This document shows positions 7,273-15,784 of a stretch of DNA of 25,089 nucleotides, in pieces. The position numbers were made by a program, and so were the translations under genes. Below the pieces are notes generated by a model. That model had not been told where the DNA came from. It ran no database searches and worked only from the letters and a program-made list of their open reading frames with translations. The number at the start of each line of letters is the position of its first letter. The first letter of the stretch is position 1. The stretch covers positions 1 through 25,089 of the forward strand of contig CAVECB010000028.1 of NCBI GenBank assembly GCA_963614215.1. The letters run 5' to 3'. Source of the stretch: CAVAWX01 sp963614215. Its GTDB lineage: Bacteria; Actinomycetota; Coriobacteriia; Coriobacteriales; QAMH01.

Positions 7273-8025
7273 ATGACGGCCGCAACCGCCGCAAGCGCCG
7301 CGCGCACGCGCACGCACTGCCCTAAGGCACGTACCTCGCATACAGACGTGGTACGCCGCGCCGAAGAGATGCTGGGCTACACCTTCGCCGACAAGGGTCT
7401 GCTGGAAACGGCGCTCACGCATCCGTCCGCGGCCATGCACACGGCCACCACCTTCAACTACGAGCGCCTGGAGTTTTTGGGCGATTCGGTGCTGGGCTTC
7501 ATCGTGGCCGACGAGGTTTTCGGGCGCTTCGAGGACCTGGAGGAAGGCGGGCTGACCCGCGTGAAGGTCTCGCTGGTCTCTGGCAAGTCGCTTTCGCGCG
7601 TGGCAGAGGCCATCGGCATCGGCGAGCTGATTATATTCGGCGAAAGCGAGGCGGGCACGCACGGTCGCGGCCTGCACTCGGCGCTCGAAAACGTCTACGA
7701 GGCCCTCGTGGCCGCCCTCTACCTGGACGGCGGGCTGGAAACCGCGCGCGCATGGGTGCTCGACACTTTGGGTCCGCACATCGACCGCGACGCCGCCGCC
7801 GAGCCCGAAAGCCCCAAGTCCACCTTGCAGGAGCACCTGCAGGCCAACGGCCAGGCGCCCGCCTACCGCATCGTGGGCGAAAGCGGCCCTCCGCACGCGC
7901 GCACCTTCCGCGCGGCCGTCTCCGTGGACGGCGAGGAGCTGGCCTGCGGCGAGGGGCGCTCCAAGAAGGCCGCCGAGGCCGCCGCCGCCGCTGCCGCCAT
8001 CGCCCGGCTCGGCTTCATGTCCTGA
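7273..8025 (+). CDS. rnc: Ribonuclease III
   Basis: A 250-residue double-strand-specific endoribonuclease that processes rRNA precursors and other duplex RNA. The RNase III signature YERLEFLGDSVLG is present, with the second acidic site in ALENVYEALVAALYLDGG. A C-terminal double-stranded RNA-binding domain follows (SPKSTLQEHLQANG to GRSKKAAEAAAAAAAIARLG). The ATG at 7273 is supported by GAAGGGGAG at the end of plsX and a 4-base intergenic gap. A longer frame starting at 7213 lies inside plsX and is less likely. About 25 Ala/Thr/Arg-rich residues precede the catalytic domain. Confidence 0.96.
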   Translation: MTAATAASAARTRTHCPKARTSHTDVVRRAEEMLGYTFADKGLLETALTHPSAAMHTATTFNYERLEFLGDSVLGFIVADEVFGRFEDLEEGGLTRVKVSLVSGKSLSRVAEAIGIGELIIFGESEAGTHGRGLHSALENVYEALVAALYLDGGLETARAWVLDTLGPHIDRDAAAEPESPKSTLQEHLQANGQAPAYRIVGESGPPHARTFRAAVSVDGEELACGEGRSKKAAEAAAAAAAIARLGFMS

Positions 8026-8036
8026 CGTGCGGTTCG

Positions 8037-8045
8037 TGGTACCAT
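8037..8045 (+). promoter_or_regulatory. Candidate extended -10 promoter for smc
   Basis: TGGTACCAT, a TG-N extended -10 element in the 57-base gap between rnc and smc. It would give smc and the SRP genes their own start site, about 30 bases before the GTG start codon, in addition to read-through from rpmF. Confidence 0.45.
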
Positions 8046-8082
8046 TTCGGGGTTTGTGTAACGACGTGTCCAAGGGGCTTTC

Positions 8083-11000
8083 GTGTACCTTAAATCTCTC
8101 GTCTTGAAGGGTTTCAAATCGTTTGCGGACCGCTCGGTTCTGCGCCTAGAGCCGGGCCTCACGGTGGTCGTGGGTCCCAATGGCTCGGGCAAGTCCAACA
8201 TCTCGGATGCGGTCTTGTGGGTTTTGGGCGAGCAGAGCGCCAAGCACCTGCGCGGCTCGTCGATGGAAGATGTCATATTCGCGGGCAGCTCGGCTAGGCA
8301 GGCTGTCGGCTTGGCCGAGGTAGACCTCGTGCTCGACAACTCCGACGGCACTCTGCCGCTCGATTTTTCCGAGGTCGTCGTCACGCGGCGCATGTATCGC
8401 AACGGCGAAAGCGAGTACTTGATCAACGGCAGCCCCTCGCGACGCATGGACGTCATCGACATCTTGAACGACTCGGGCCTCGGGCGCGACGCGCACTCCA
8501 TCATCAGCCAAGGCTCGCTGCAAAACGTGCTGCAGGGGCGCCCGGAGGACCGCCGCGTGCTCGTGGAGGAGGCCGCGGGCATCCTAAAGCACAAGATGCG
8601 CAAAGACCGCGCCGCCCGCAAGCTGAAGAACATGGACGCCGAGCTTGCGCGCGTGCACGACATTGCTGCCGAGATAGAGCGGCAGCTAAAACCGCTGGAG
8701 CGCCAGGCCTCGCGCGCCCAGCAATACGAGCACCTTTCCGGCGACTTAAAGGAAGTGGAGCTGACGCTTGCGGTTGACGATTTGCGCCAACTGCAAAGCC
8801 AGTGGAAGGAGATAGGCCGCAAGGAAAAGGAAGCGGACTCGCTTGTGGAAATGGCGAAGTTCCGTCTCGACGAAAAGAAGCGCGAGCTGGAGAAATACCA
8901 GCGCCTGCTGGAGGAAAAGGGTCTGTTCGTGGGCGATTTGGCCGAGCAGCGCCGCCGCAGCCAACTGGTCTTGGAGCGCCTGGACTCCGGGATGCTGTTG
9001 CTGGAGGAGAAGGGGCGCAACATGGTTTCGCGCCTCTCCGAGCTGCGCCAGTCCATACACCGCTCCGACACGCGCCTGTCCGAGGCGTCCTCGCAGCTCG
9101 AATCCGGCGAAGACGAGCGCCGCGATGCCATCGCCCGCCGCGACGAGCTGCACGCCCAGCTCTCCGAGCTGCAAAAGGAGTCCGAGGGCATACGCCGCGA
9201 GCGCAAGGAGGCCGACGAGCAGGTGGCGCGCCTGGCCTCGTCGGTGCGTGCCAAGGAAAAGGCGATTGATGCGGCCAACCTGCGCGGGATGAAGGCCAAC
9301 GAGACCTTGGGCACCGCCGATGTGGAAGACGGGCTGCTCGTTTCGCGCGGCGAGCAGATAGAAGAGTCTCTTGCCGCCACACGCACGACCCTAGCCGCGC
9401 GGCGCTCGCGTGCAGAGCAACTCGAAGCCGAGCTGGCAAAGCTCTCGCGCGAGTCCAAGCTGGCCAAATCCGACATAGAAAAGCGCCTGCGCTTGCTCGA
9501 AGACGCCCGCTCCCGCACGTCTGCCGCCCGCGACGCGTTGGCAGGCCTGCGCGCCGAGCTGAAGGGGCTAGAGGAAGTGGACCGCGCCTTCGACGAGGCC
9601 AGCCCGCTGCTCACCTGGACGCTGGACCACCGCGACGAGCTGACGGGCATCGTCACCCCGCTCTCCGAAATATTCACCGCCCCCGAGCATCTAGAAAAGC
9701 TCGTCGAGCACCTTTTGGGCGCGGATCTTTTCGGACTCATGACCCAAGACGTGCACGCGGCGGCGGTCGTGGCCGAGCACATACTGACCTCTGGTGTGAC
9801 GGGTGGCGAGATATCGCTTGTGCCGGCAGACGGGCGCCAAAACGCGAAGAGGCGCCGCGCGCACGCCGGCACGCATCTGCTCGACCAGCTGGACTACGAT
9901 ACGGCCTACGCGCAGGTGGCCGACGACCTTTTGGGCGACGTCTACGTGGTGTCCTCGGTGAAAGACGCGGTCGAGGCGCAGGCCAAAGACGACACGGGCG
10001 CGCGTTTCGTCACCGACGAGGGCGTCGTCGTGTGGCCGGACGGCAAGATCACCATCGGCGCGCAGCTGGCCGACACCGAAGGCGTGCTGGGGCGCAAGCG
10101 CCGCATGAACGCGCTGCGCGAGGAAGAGCCTGCCCGCGAGGCGCAACTGGGCGAGGCGGAGCTGGCCGTTTCGACCGCAGAAGACGCACTGCAGGCGGCC
10201 CAAGCCGACGAGTTCGAGCTGGCCCAGCAGACGGCCCAGGCATCCGGCGAGCTAGAGTCGCTGCACGAGGAGACGGGGCGCCTGGAACACAACATCACCG
10301 CGCTCATGGCAGAAGCCGAGCAGGTGAAGCGTCGCCGCGAGAAAATAGTGGAAGACACCGCCGCCTCGCGCGAGCTGGTGGCATCGCTGGAAGAGGAAAA
10401 GGCCGCCTACGAGGCCGAAAAAACCGAATTGGAGACAGAGCTTGCCGCCGTGCGCGAGAGGCGCGAGTCGCTTTTCGAGCAGGAAAGTGCCTGCACGTCG
10501 CGGGTCTCGGCGGCAAACGTGGAGCTGGCCACCGTGCGCGAGCGCGCACTGCATCTGGCCAACCAGATAGACTCGCTGAAAAGTGAGGTGCGCAACTTGC
10601 GCGGGTCGCTGGCCGTCTCGCGCGACACCGAGCGCAGCCTGGAGATTTTGCGCCTGCGCGTCGAGCCTTTGCACGGCGTTTTCACCGAACTGCACGACGG
10701 CGTGGCCGCCCAGGCCCAGATCTTGCGCGACCAGGCCCAGCTGGAGCAGGCAGGCCAGGGCGATTTGCGCACTACCATCGAGAAGTCGCGCAAGGCCGTC
10801 GAGACCGCGCAGGCAGAGGTGGACGGCTCCACCGAGACGCTTTCGCAGGTGCGCGTGGACCGCGGCAAGCTGGAGGTGCAGGTCGAGGCCGCCGTCTCGT
10901 CTATCACCGAAGAGCACGGCGTCTTGCTCGACATTGCCTTGCAGATGCCCGCCCCCGACGACCGTCGTGCGCTGGAGCGCAAGGGCGACAAGCTGCGCAA

Positions 11001-11673
11001 CCGCATCGCGCACCTAGGCGCGGTCAACCCTGTGGCCGTCGAGGAGTACCGCAGCTTGAAGGAGCGGCGCGACTTCATCGCCACCCAGACCGACGATCTG
11101 GACGGAGCGCGCAAGTCGCTGGAGCGCATCGTGGCCGCCATCGACCGCAAGATGCGCAACCGCTTCGTGGAGACCTTCAACGCGGTCAACGACAACTTCG
11201 CCGAGATATTCGCGACGCTGTTTCCCGGCGGGCGCGGGCACCTCACGCTCGTGGATCCGGACAACCCCGAGGAAAGCGGCATCGAGGTGCACGCCCAGCC
11301 CAAGGGCAAAGCCGTGCGCAAACAGTCGCTGCTGTCCGGCGGTGAGCAGTCCCTCGTGGCTATGGCGCTGCTGTTTGCCACCTACCGCGTGCGCTCGACG
11401 CCGTTTTACATCCTCGACGAGGTGGAGGCCGCGCTCGACGACACGAACCTGCGCCGGCTGTTGGGCTATCTCGACGGCATACGCGAGACCACCCAGTTCA
11501 TCATGATCTCGCACCAGCGCCGCACCATGGAGATGGCCGATTTGCTCTACGGCGTCTCGATGCGCAACGACGGTGTGTCCAAGCTGGTCAGCCAGCGCCT
11601 CGACCAGGCATTGCGCCAGGCTCACGAGGCGCCGGCCACGCCCGAGGTGGACTCGTTTTCTGGCGCGAAGTGA
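8083..11673 (+). CDS. smc: Chromosome segregation protein SMC
   Basis: A 1196-residue SMC ATPase that compacts and segregates the chromosome, probably with ScpA and ScpB (not in this window). The N-terminal head carries Walker A GPNGSGKS (31-38). Long coiled coils run from about 170 to 500 and from about 680 to 1010. A hinge (about 507-675) lies between them. The C-terminal head has the ABC signature LSGGEQ (1084-1089) and Walker B YILDE (1109-1113) with the D-loop ALDD. Length is typical of bacterial SMC. The start is GTG at 8083, with AAGGGG five bases upstream, and matches the conserved MYLKSLVLKGFKSFAD. ftsY follows after 21 bases. Confidence 0.97.
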   Translation: MYLKSLVLKGFKSFADRSVLRLEPGLTVVVGPNGSGKSNISDAVLWVLGEQSAKHLRGSSMEDVIFAGSSARQAVGLAEVDLVLDNSDGTLPLDFSEVVVTRRMYRNGESEYLINGSPSRRMDVIDILNDSGLGRDAHSIISQGSLQNVLQGRPEDRRVLVEEAAGILKHKMRKDRAARKLKNMDAELARVHDIAAEIERQLKPLERQASRAQQYEHLSGDLKEVELTLAVDDLRQLQSQWKEIGRKEKEADSLVEMAKFRLDEKKRELEKYQRLLEEKGLFVGDLAEQRRRSQLVLERLDSGMLLLEEKGRNMVSRLSELRQSIHRSDTRLSEASSQLESGEDERRDAIARRDELHAQLSELQKESEGIRRERKEADEQVARLASSVRAKEKAIDAANLRGMKANETLGTADVEDGLLVSRGEQIEESLAATRTTLAARRSRAEQLEAELAKLSRESKLAKSDIEKRLRLLEDARSRTSAARDALAGLRAELKGLEEVDRAFDEASPLLTWTLDHRDELTGIVTPLSEIFTAPEHLEKLVEHLLGADLFGLMTQDVHAAAVVAEHILTSGVTGGEISLVPADGRQNAKRRRAHAGTHLLDQLDYDTAYAQVADDLLGDVYVVSSVKDAVEAQAKDDTGARFVTDEGVVVWPDGKITIGAQLADTEGVLGRKRRMNALREEEPAREAQLGEAELAVSTAEDALQAAQADEFELAQQTAQASGELESLHEETGRLEHNITALMAEAEQVKRRREKIVEDTAASRELVASLEEEKAAYEAEKTELETELAAVRERRESLFEQESACTSRVSAANVELATVRERALHLANQIDSLKSEVRNLRGSLAVSRDTERSLEILRLRVEPLHGVFTELHDGVAAQAQILRDQAQLEQAGQGDLRTTIEKSRKAVETAQAEVDGSTETLSQVRVDRGKLEVQVEAAVSSITEEHGVLLDIALQMPAPDDRRALERKGDKLRNRIAHLGAVNPVAVEEYRSLKERRDFIATQTDDLDGARKSLERIVAAIDRKMRNRFVETFNAVNDNFAEIFATLFPGGRGHLTLVDPDNPEESGIEVHAQPKGKAVRKQSLLSGGEQSLVAMALLFATYRVRSTPFYILDEVEAALDDTNLRRLLGYLDGIRETTQFIMISHQRRTMEMADLLYGVSMRNDGVSKLVSQRLDQALRQAHEAPATPEVDSFSGAK

Positions 11674-11694
11674 AAAAGCAGGAAGGGAGCGGAC

Positions 11695-12645
11695 ATGGGA
11701 TTTCGCGATAGGATCCAACGCAGCCGCGAGCGCTTCTCGGAGCGCATGAACATCATCTTGCGGCGCGGGCCCAAACTCGACGAGGAGTTTTGGGATGACC
11801 TGGAAGAGACGCTCATCGCAAGCGATATGGGCGCGCAGGCGGCAGATGCGGCGGTCGAGGAACTGCGCGACCTTGCGCGGCGGCGCGCGCTGCCGGATGC
11901 CTGGGCGGTGCTTGATTTGCTGGCCGAGCAGGTGGCCGGCCTTTTCGCGCCTTGCGAAAAAGACCCCTTCACCACAAACCCCTCCTGCGTGCTTTTCGTG
12001 GGGATAAACGGCGCGGGCAAGACGACTACGGTGGGCAAGCTGGCAAAACAGGCCCACGACGGCGGGCGGCGCGTGCTCATAGGCAGCGCCGACACCTTCC
12101 GCGCGGCAGCCATCGAGCAACTCGACGAGTGGGGGCGGCGCAGTGGCGTGGAGGTGGTGAAGCGCGAGCGCGGCGCGGATCCGGCCAGCGTGTGCTACGA
12201 CGTGATCGAGCGCGGCGAAGCCTGCGGCGCCGACTGCCTGCTTGTGGACACAAGCGGGCGTTTGCACACTTCCGACGAGCTGATGCGCGAGCTGCAGAAG
12301 GTGGTGTCGGTCACGCGCAAGCGTGCGCAGATGCCGGTTTATTGTGTGCTGGTCATCGACGCGACCTGCGGTCAAAACGGCCTCGTGCAGGCGCGTGAGT
12401 TCGACCGCGTGCTCGACTTGGACGGCATCGTCATGACCAAGCTCGACGGCACGGCAAAAGGCGGCATCGCCGTGGCCGCAAGCCACGAGTTGGGACTGCC
12501 CATCTTGCGCGTGGGAGTGGGCGAGGGCATCGACGATTTGCGCCCGTTCGATGCGCTGGAATACGCCGAGGCGCTGTTTGGCGAGATGCGCGAGGGCAGC
12601 GAGGGCGCAAGCGACGGCGGCGGCCACGACGCGGCTGGCTGGTAG
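11695..12645 (+). CDS. ftsY: Signal recognition particle receptor FtsY
   Basis: A 316-residue SRP GTPase, the membrane-associated receptor that docks Ffh-ribosome complexes at the translocon. It consists of the N and G domains only; the long acidic A domain of the E. coli protein is missing. GTPase motifs: G1 GINGAGKT (103-110), G2 DTFRAAA (133-139), G3 DTSGR (185-189), G4 TKLDGTAKGG (248-257), and GVGEGIDDLRPFD (274-286). G3 has Ser where the family almost always has Ala (DTAGR). The C-terminal tail is Gly/Asp-rich. The start is supported by AGGAAGGGA six bases upstream. Confidence 0.96.
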   Translation: MGFRDRIQRSRERFSERMNIILRRGPKLDEEFWDDLEETLIASDMGAQAADAAVEELRDLARRRALPDAWAVLDLLAEQVAGLFAPCEKDPFTTNPSCVLFVGINGAGKTTTVGKLAKQAHDGGRRVLIGSADTFRAAAIEQLDEWGRRSGVEVVKRERGADPASVCYDVIERGEACGADCLLVDTSGRLHTSDELMRELQKVVSVTRKRAQMPVYCVLVIDATCGQNGLVQAREFDRVLDLDGIVMTKLDGTAKGGIAVAASHELGLPILRVGVGEGIDDLRPFDALEYAEALFGEMREGSEGASDGGGHDAAGW

Positions 12646-12656
12646 GAGCGTCGCAC

Positions 12657-12729
12657 CGCGCACGGCAAGTGCTGCGTCGGCACGCGGCGCACGGTAAGGC
12701 GCGCGGCACGAGAAGCGGCGTACGGTGAA
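12657..12729 (+). repeat. Degenerate short repeats between ftsY and ffh
   Basis: The 137-base ftsY-ffh gap contains three related 13-14 base units (12657-12669, 12685-12698, 12716-12729) built around CG(C/T)ACGG(C/T)(A/G)A. They are about 28-31 bases apart. The rest of the gap is GC-rich, with no terminator seen. Confidence 0.45.
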
Positions 12730-12782
12730 ACGCGCGGCGCGGCACGCGAGACGACACGATCGAGACGAAGAAGAGGGCGCAC

Positions 12783-14174
12783 ATGTTCGACAGCCTGTCA
12801 GAGAAACTGCAAAACGTCTTTTCCGGCCTGAAGGGCAAGGGTCGCCTGACCGAAGAAGACATCGACGCGGGTATACGCGAGATTCGTCTGGCCTTGCTCG
12901 AGGCCGACGTCAACTTCAAGGTCGTGAAGGGCTTTTGCGCGCGGGTGAAAGAAAAGTGCCTGACCGCCGAGGTCATGGACTCGCTCACCCCTGGGCAAAA
13001 CGTGGTGAAAATCGTCCTCGACGAGATGGGCGAGCTTTTGGGCGGCCAGACTGAGGAGCTGCATCTGGGCGAGCGCATCCCTGCCGTCATCATGCTCGTC
13101 GGCCTGCAGGGCGCGGGCAAGACGACCGCCGCGGCCAAGCTCGCGTGGCGCCTGAAGGCCGCCGGCCACATGCCCGAGCTGGTGGCCTGCGACGTCTACC
13201 GCCCCGCTGCCGCCGACCAGCTGCAGGCTCTAGGCGACGAGCAGGGCGTGCGGGTCTATCGCGGCGACGGCGCCGATGCCGTGCAGATTGCGCGCGAGGG
13301 CGTGCAAGACGCCATCGACAACCTGCGCGACGTGGTCATCATCGACACGGCCGGCCGCCTGCACGTGGACGAGGCCATGATGGAGGAGGCCGCGGCCATA
13401 CGCGACGCGACCTCGCCCGACGAGATACTGATGGTTGTGGACGCCATGACCGGCCAAGACGTCGTCAACGTCGTGCAGGCGTTTGCCGAGCAGGTGGACT
13501 TCGACGGCGTGATCATGTCCAAGATGGACGGCGACGCGCGCGGCGGCGGCGCCTTGTCCATACGCGAGGTCACGGGCAAGCCCATCAAGTTCGTCTCGGC
13601 AGGCGAGAAGCCCGACTCGCTGGAGGTCTTCCACCCCGACCGCATGGCCAAGCGCATCTTGGGGATGGGCGACGTGGTGAGCGTCATCGAGCGTGCCATC
13701 GAGGTCCAAGACGAGCAGATAGAGGCCGAGCAGGCCGAGCGCATTGCCCGTGCGGAGTTCACCTTCGACGACTTTTTGCAGATCATCGGCCAGACGCGCA
13801 AGATGGGCGGGCTGGGAAAACTCGTTTCGGCGCTGCCGGGCGGGTCTAAGGCTCTCGCGCAGGGTCAGGTCGACGAAGGTGAGCTGGACCGCACCGAAGC
13901 CATCATCAACTCCATGACGCGCGCCGAGCGCCAAAAGCCCTCCATCATCAACGGGCCTAGGCGCGCGCGCATCGCGGCGGGTTCGGGCACGAGCGTGCAG
14001 CAGGTGAACCAGCTGCTCAAGCGCTTCAACGAGACGCGCAAGATGGTGAAGAAGATGATGAGCCAGTTCAACGAGATGGGCATGGGCAAGAAGAACAAGA
14101 AGGGCAAGCGCAAAAAGATACGCGTGCCCGGCATGGGCGGCATCGATTTGTCGCGCTTCATGGACATGGAGTAG
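12783..14174 (+). CDS. ffh: Signal recognition particle protein Ffh (SRP54)
   Basis: A 463-residue SRP GTPase that binds signal sequences of nascent membrane and secreted proteins together with SRP RNA. The N domain spans residues 1-95. The G domain has GLQGAGKTT (107-115), DVYRPAA (137-143), DTAGR (188-192) and SKMDGDARGG (246-255; TKLDGDARGG is commoner). The C-terminal methionine-rich M domain runs from about 310 to 463, with the RNA-binding helices around GSGTSVQQVNQLLKRF, and ends in a basic Lys/Arg stretch. The ATG at 12783 follows AGAGGGCGCAC. The SRP RNA gene was not found in this window. Confidence 0.97.
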   Translation: MFDSLSEKLQNVFSGLKGKGRLTEEDIDAGIREIRLALLEADVNFKVVKGFCARVKEKCLTAEVMDSLTPGQNVVKIVLDEMGELLGGQTEELHLGERIPAVIMLVGLQGAGKTTAAAKLAWRLKAAGHMPELVACDVYRPAAADQLQALGDEQGVRVYRGDGADAVQIAREGVQDAIDNLRDVVIIDTAGRLHVDEAMMEEAAAIRDATSPDEILMVVDAMTGQDVVNVVQAFAEQVDFDGVIMSKMDGDARGGGALSIREVTGKPIKFVSAGEKPDSLEVFHPDRMAKRILGMGDVVSVIERAIEVQDEQIEAEQAERIARAEFTFDDFLQIIGQTRKMGGLGKLVSALPGGSKALAQGQVDEGELDRTEAIINSMTRAERQKPSIINGPRRARIAAGSGTSVQQVNQLLKRFNETRKMVKKMMSQFNEMGMGKKNKKGKRKKIRVPGMGGIDLSRFMDME

Positions 14175-14295
14175 GCGCGGGCGGTTTACAGGCGGCGATG
14201 AGGGCGACGCGGAGATGGCGCGGCGTGCGCGTGCGAGCGAGACGGCGCGCGCAGGCGATGCGCTACGACACGACGAGAGGGATGTGAGATAAGCG

Positions 14296-15312
14296 ATGGC
14301 GACAGATGGCACGGTGACGATGGCTCACGGCAGCGGCGGGACGATGATGCGCGACATCATCGAGGAGATGTTTTTTTCCGCCTACGCCGGCGAGCAGCTC
14401 TCGGCAGGCGACGACGCGGCGAGCCTGCCCGTGCCGGCCGGCCGCATCGCCTTTTCCACCGACACCTTCGTGGTCACGCCGCATTTCTTCCCGGGCGGCG
14501 ACATCGGGCATCTGGCCGTGTGCGGCACGGTAAACGACGTGGCCACCGCTGGCGCCGACCCGAAATGGCTGTCCGTGGCCTTCGTCTTGGAGGAGGGCTA
14601 TCCGCTGGCCGACCTGGAGCGCATCTGCGCCTCGATCGCATCGACGGCGACCGAGGCGGGCGTGGAGGTGGTCACGGGCGACACCAAGGTGGTGAACCGC
14701 GGCCACGGCGACGGCGTCTACATCAACACGGCGGGCGTGGGCGTGCTGCGCGAGGGGGTGGAGCTGTCGGGGCGCCTCGTGCGCCCGGGCGACAAGGTGC
14801 TTGTCTCTGGCAGCATCGGCGATCACGGCATCGCCATCGTCTCAACCCGCGAAGAGCTGGCGTTTTCCACGACGGTCGCCTCGGATGCCGCCCCCTTGAA
14901 CCATCTGATTGCAGGCGTGCTCGATGCGTGCCCTGAAGGCAGCGTGCGGGCGTTTCGCGACCCGACGCGCGGCGGGTTGGCCTCGACCTTAAACGAGTTT
15001 GCGCAGATGGCGGGCGTGGACATACGCATCGAGGAAGAGGCCGTGCCTGTGCATGAGCAGGTGCGTGGCGCGTGCGAGATGCTGGGATATGACGTGTTTC
15101 AGGTGGCAAACGAGGGCAAGATGGTCTGCGTCGTCGCGCCCGAGGCGGCAGACGCTGCGCTTGCGGCCATGCGCGCGGACAAATACGGCGCCGAGGCCGC
15201 CATCGTGGGCGAGGTTGTGGAAGGCGAGGGGCGCGTTTTTCTGCGCACGGCCTTCGGCTCGGCGCGCATACTCGACATGCTCGTAGGCGAGCAGCTGCCG
15301 CGCATTTGCTAG
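14296..15312 (+). CDS. hypE: Hydrogenase maturation protein HypE
   Basis: A 338-residue protein of the PurM/AIR-synthase superfamily. HypE dehydrates the thiocarbamate on its C-terminal cysteine to a thiocyanate, giving the CN ligands of the NiFe hydrogenase active site; HypF loads the carbamoyl group. The diagnostic C-terminal PRIC is present as the last four residues (Cys338). The N-terminal AHGSGGTMMRDII and the ATP-binding segment around GDDAASLP also fit. The PRIC tail argues against SelD, ThiL or PurM. It lies 121 bases after ffh with a weak ribosome binding site. No hypA, B, C, D or F and no hydrogenase genes are in the window, which is unusual because these normally cluster. Confidence 0.92.
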   Translation: MATDGTVTMAHGSGGTMMRDIIEEMFFSAYAGEQLSAGDDAASLPVPAGRIAFSTDTFVVTPHFFPGGDIGHLAVCGTVNDVATAGADPKWLSVAFVLEEGYPLADLERICASIASTATEAGVEVVTGDTKVVNRGHGDGVYINTAGVGVLREGVELSGRLVRPGDKVLVSGSIGDHGIAIVSTREELAFSTTVASDAAPLNHLIAGVLDACPEGSVRAFRDPTRGGLASTLNEFAQMAGVDIRIEEEAVPVHEQVRGACEMLGYDVFQVANEGKMVCVVAPEAADAALAAMRADKYGAEAAIVGEVVEGEGRVFLRTAFGSARILDMLVGEQLPRIC

Positions 15313-15398
15313 CCGTAGCGCACCCCGTGCGTGCCTATTCCTTGTTTTCGGACTTGGCGGAAACAGAAATTTCCTTCGGCTTTCCCTTCCGACGCTTC

Positions 15399-15404
15399 TA
15401 TACT
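15399..15404 (+). promoter_or_regulatory. Candidate -10 box for the 77-residue protein
   Basis: TATACT in a locally AT-rich stretch between hypE and the small gene, about 64 bases before its ATG. The -35 region is poor. A GGAAA/TTTCC inverted repeat (15359-15363 and 15370-15374) lies just upstream. Confidence 0.45.
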
Positions 15405-15467
15405 CTTCACGCGAAGCGCCCTGGATGCAAAAGTCCGAGGGCGTATGTCGAGGCAAGGAGGAAGACG

Positions 15468-15701
15468 ATGGACCGCGCAGAATTCATGGCTCTCGAATCA
15501 GCGAAAAAGGCCGAGGTGCTCAACAGCTATATCGACGAGGGAAAAACCCAAAAGGAGGCTATGGCCGCCGTGGGTGCCACCATCAAGGATTTGATGTCGA
15601 CCCAAGTATTCTTCTCCAAAACTGAAGGTCGTTTCAACGCCAACGCCGTGGGCGGCTACTCTAATTTCCACGACGACTCCACCGGCAAGGCCCACGACTA
15701 G
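15468..15701 (+). CDS. Small protein of unknown function (77 aa)
   Basis: I do not recognise a family. The 77-residue product is preceded by a strong Shine-Dalgarno (AAGGAGGAAG) and a candidate promoter, so it is very probably expressed on its own. Residues about 20-43 (YIDEGKTQKEAMAAVGATIKD) could form a helix-turn-helix of the type GKTQKEAMAAVG. The C-terminal part is rich in Gly, Asn and aromatic residues (NANAVGGYSNFHDD). No cysteines, signal peptide or membrane segment are present. A DNA-binding role is only a guess. The Fic-like gene converges on it 83 bases downstream; a T6 run lies in that gap, but no convincing terminator stem. Confidence 0.75.
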   Translation: MDRAEFMALESAKKAEVLNSYIDEGKTQKEAMAAVGATIKDLMSTQVFFSKTEGRFNANAVGGYSNFHDDSTGKAHD

Positions 15702-15784
15702 GGTTCGCATCCTCGCCCTTCGCGTTGCATCGCTTTTATCGGCGTTTTTTGGATACCCCAATTCGAGCGCGGCTGCAGCTGTAG

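Noticed and set aside
7863..9872. Long minus-strand open frame (669 codons) antisense to rnc and smc
   Set aside because: It is Ser/Arg-rich, has no recognisable domain, and is the expected antisense shadow of a GC-rich coding sequence. smc and rnc are certain on the plus strand.
11014..12663. Minus-strand open frame (549 codons) antisense to smc and ftsY
   Set aside because: His/Ala/Arg-rich composition typical of an antisense frame; no ribosome binding site or domain seen.
14296..15312. SelD, ThiL or PurM as alternatives for the HypE call
   Set aside because: The PRIC C-terminus is specific to HypE, and the SelD-type active-site Cys/Sec segment is absent at the N-terminus.
15702..15784. 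Terminator between the small protein and the Fic-like gene
   Set aside because: A run of six T's is present, but no stem of more than three base pairs could be formed directly before it on the plus strand.
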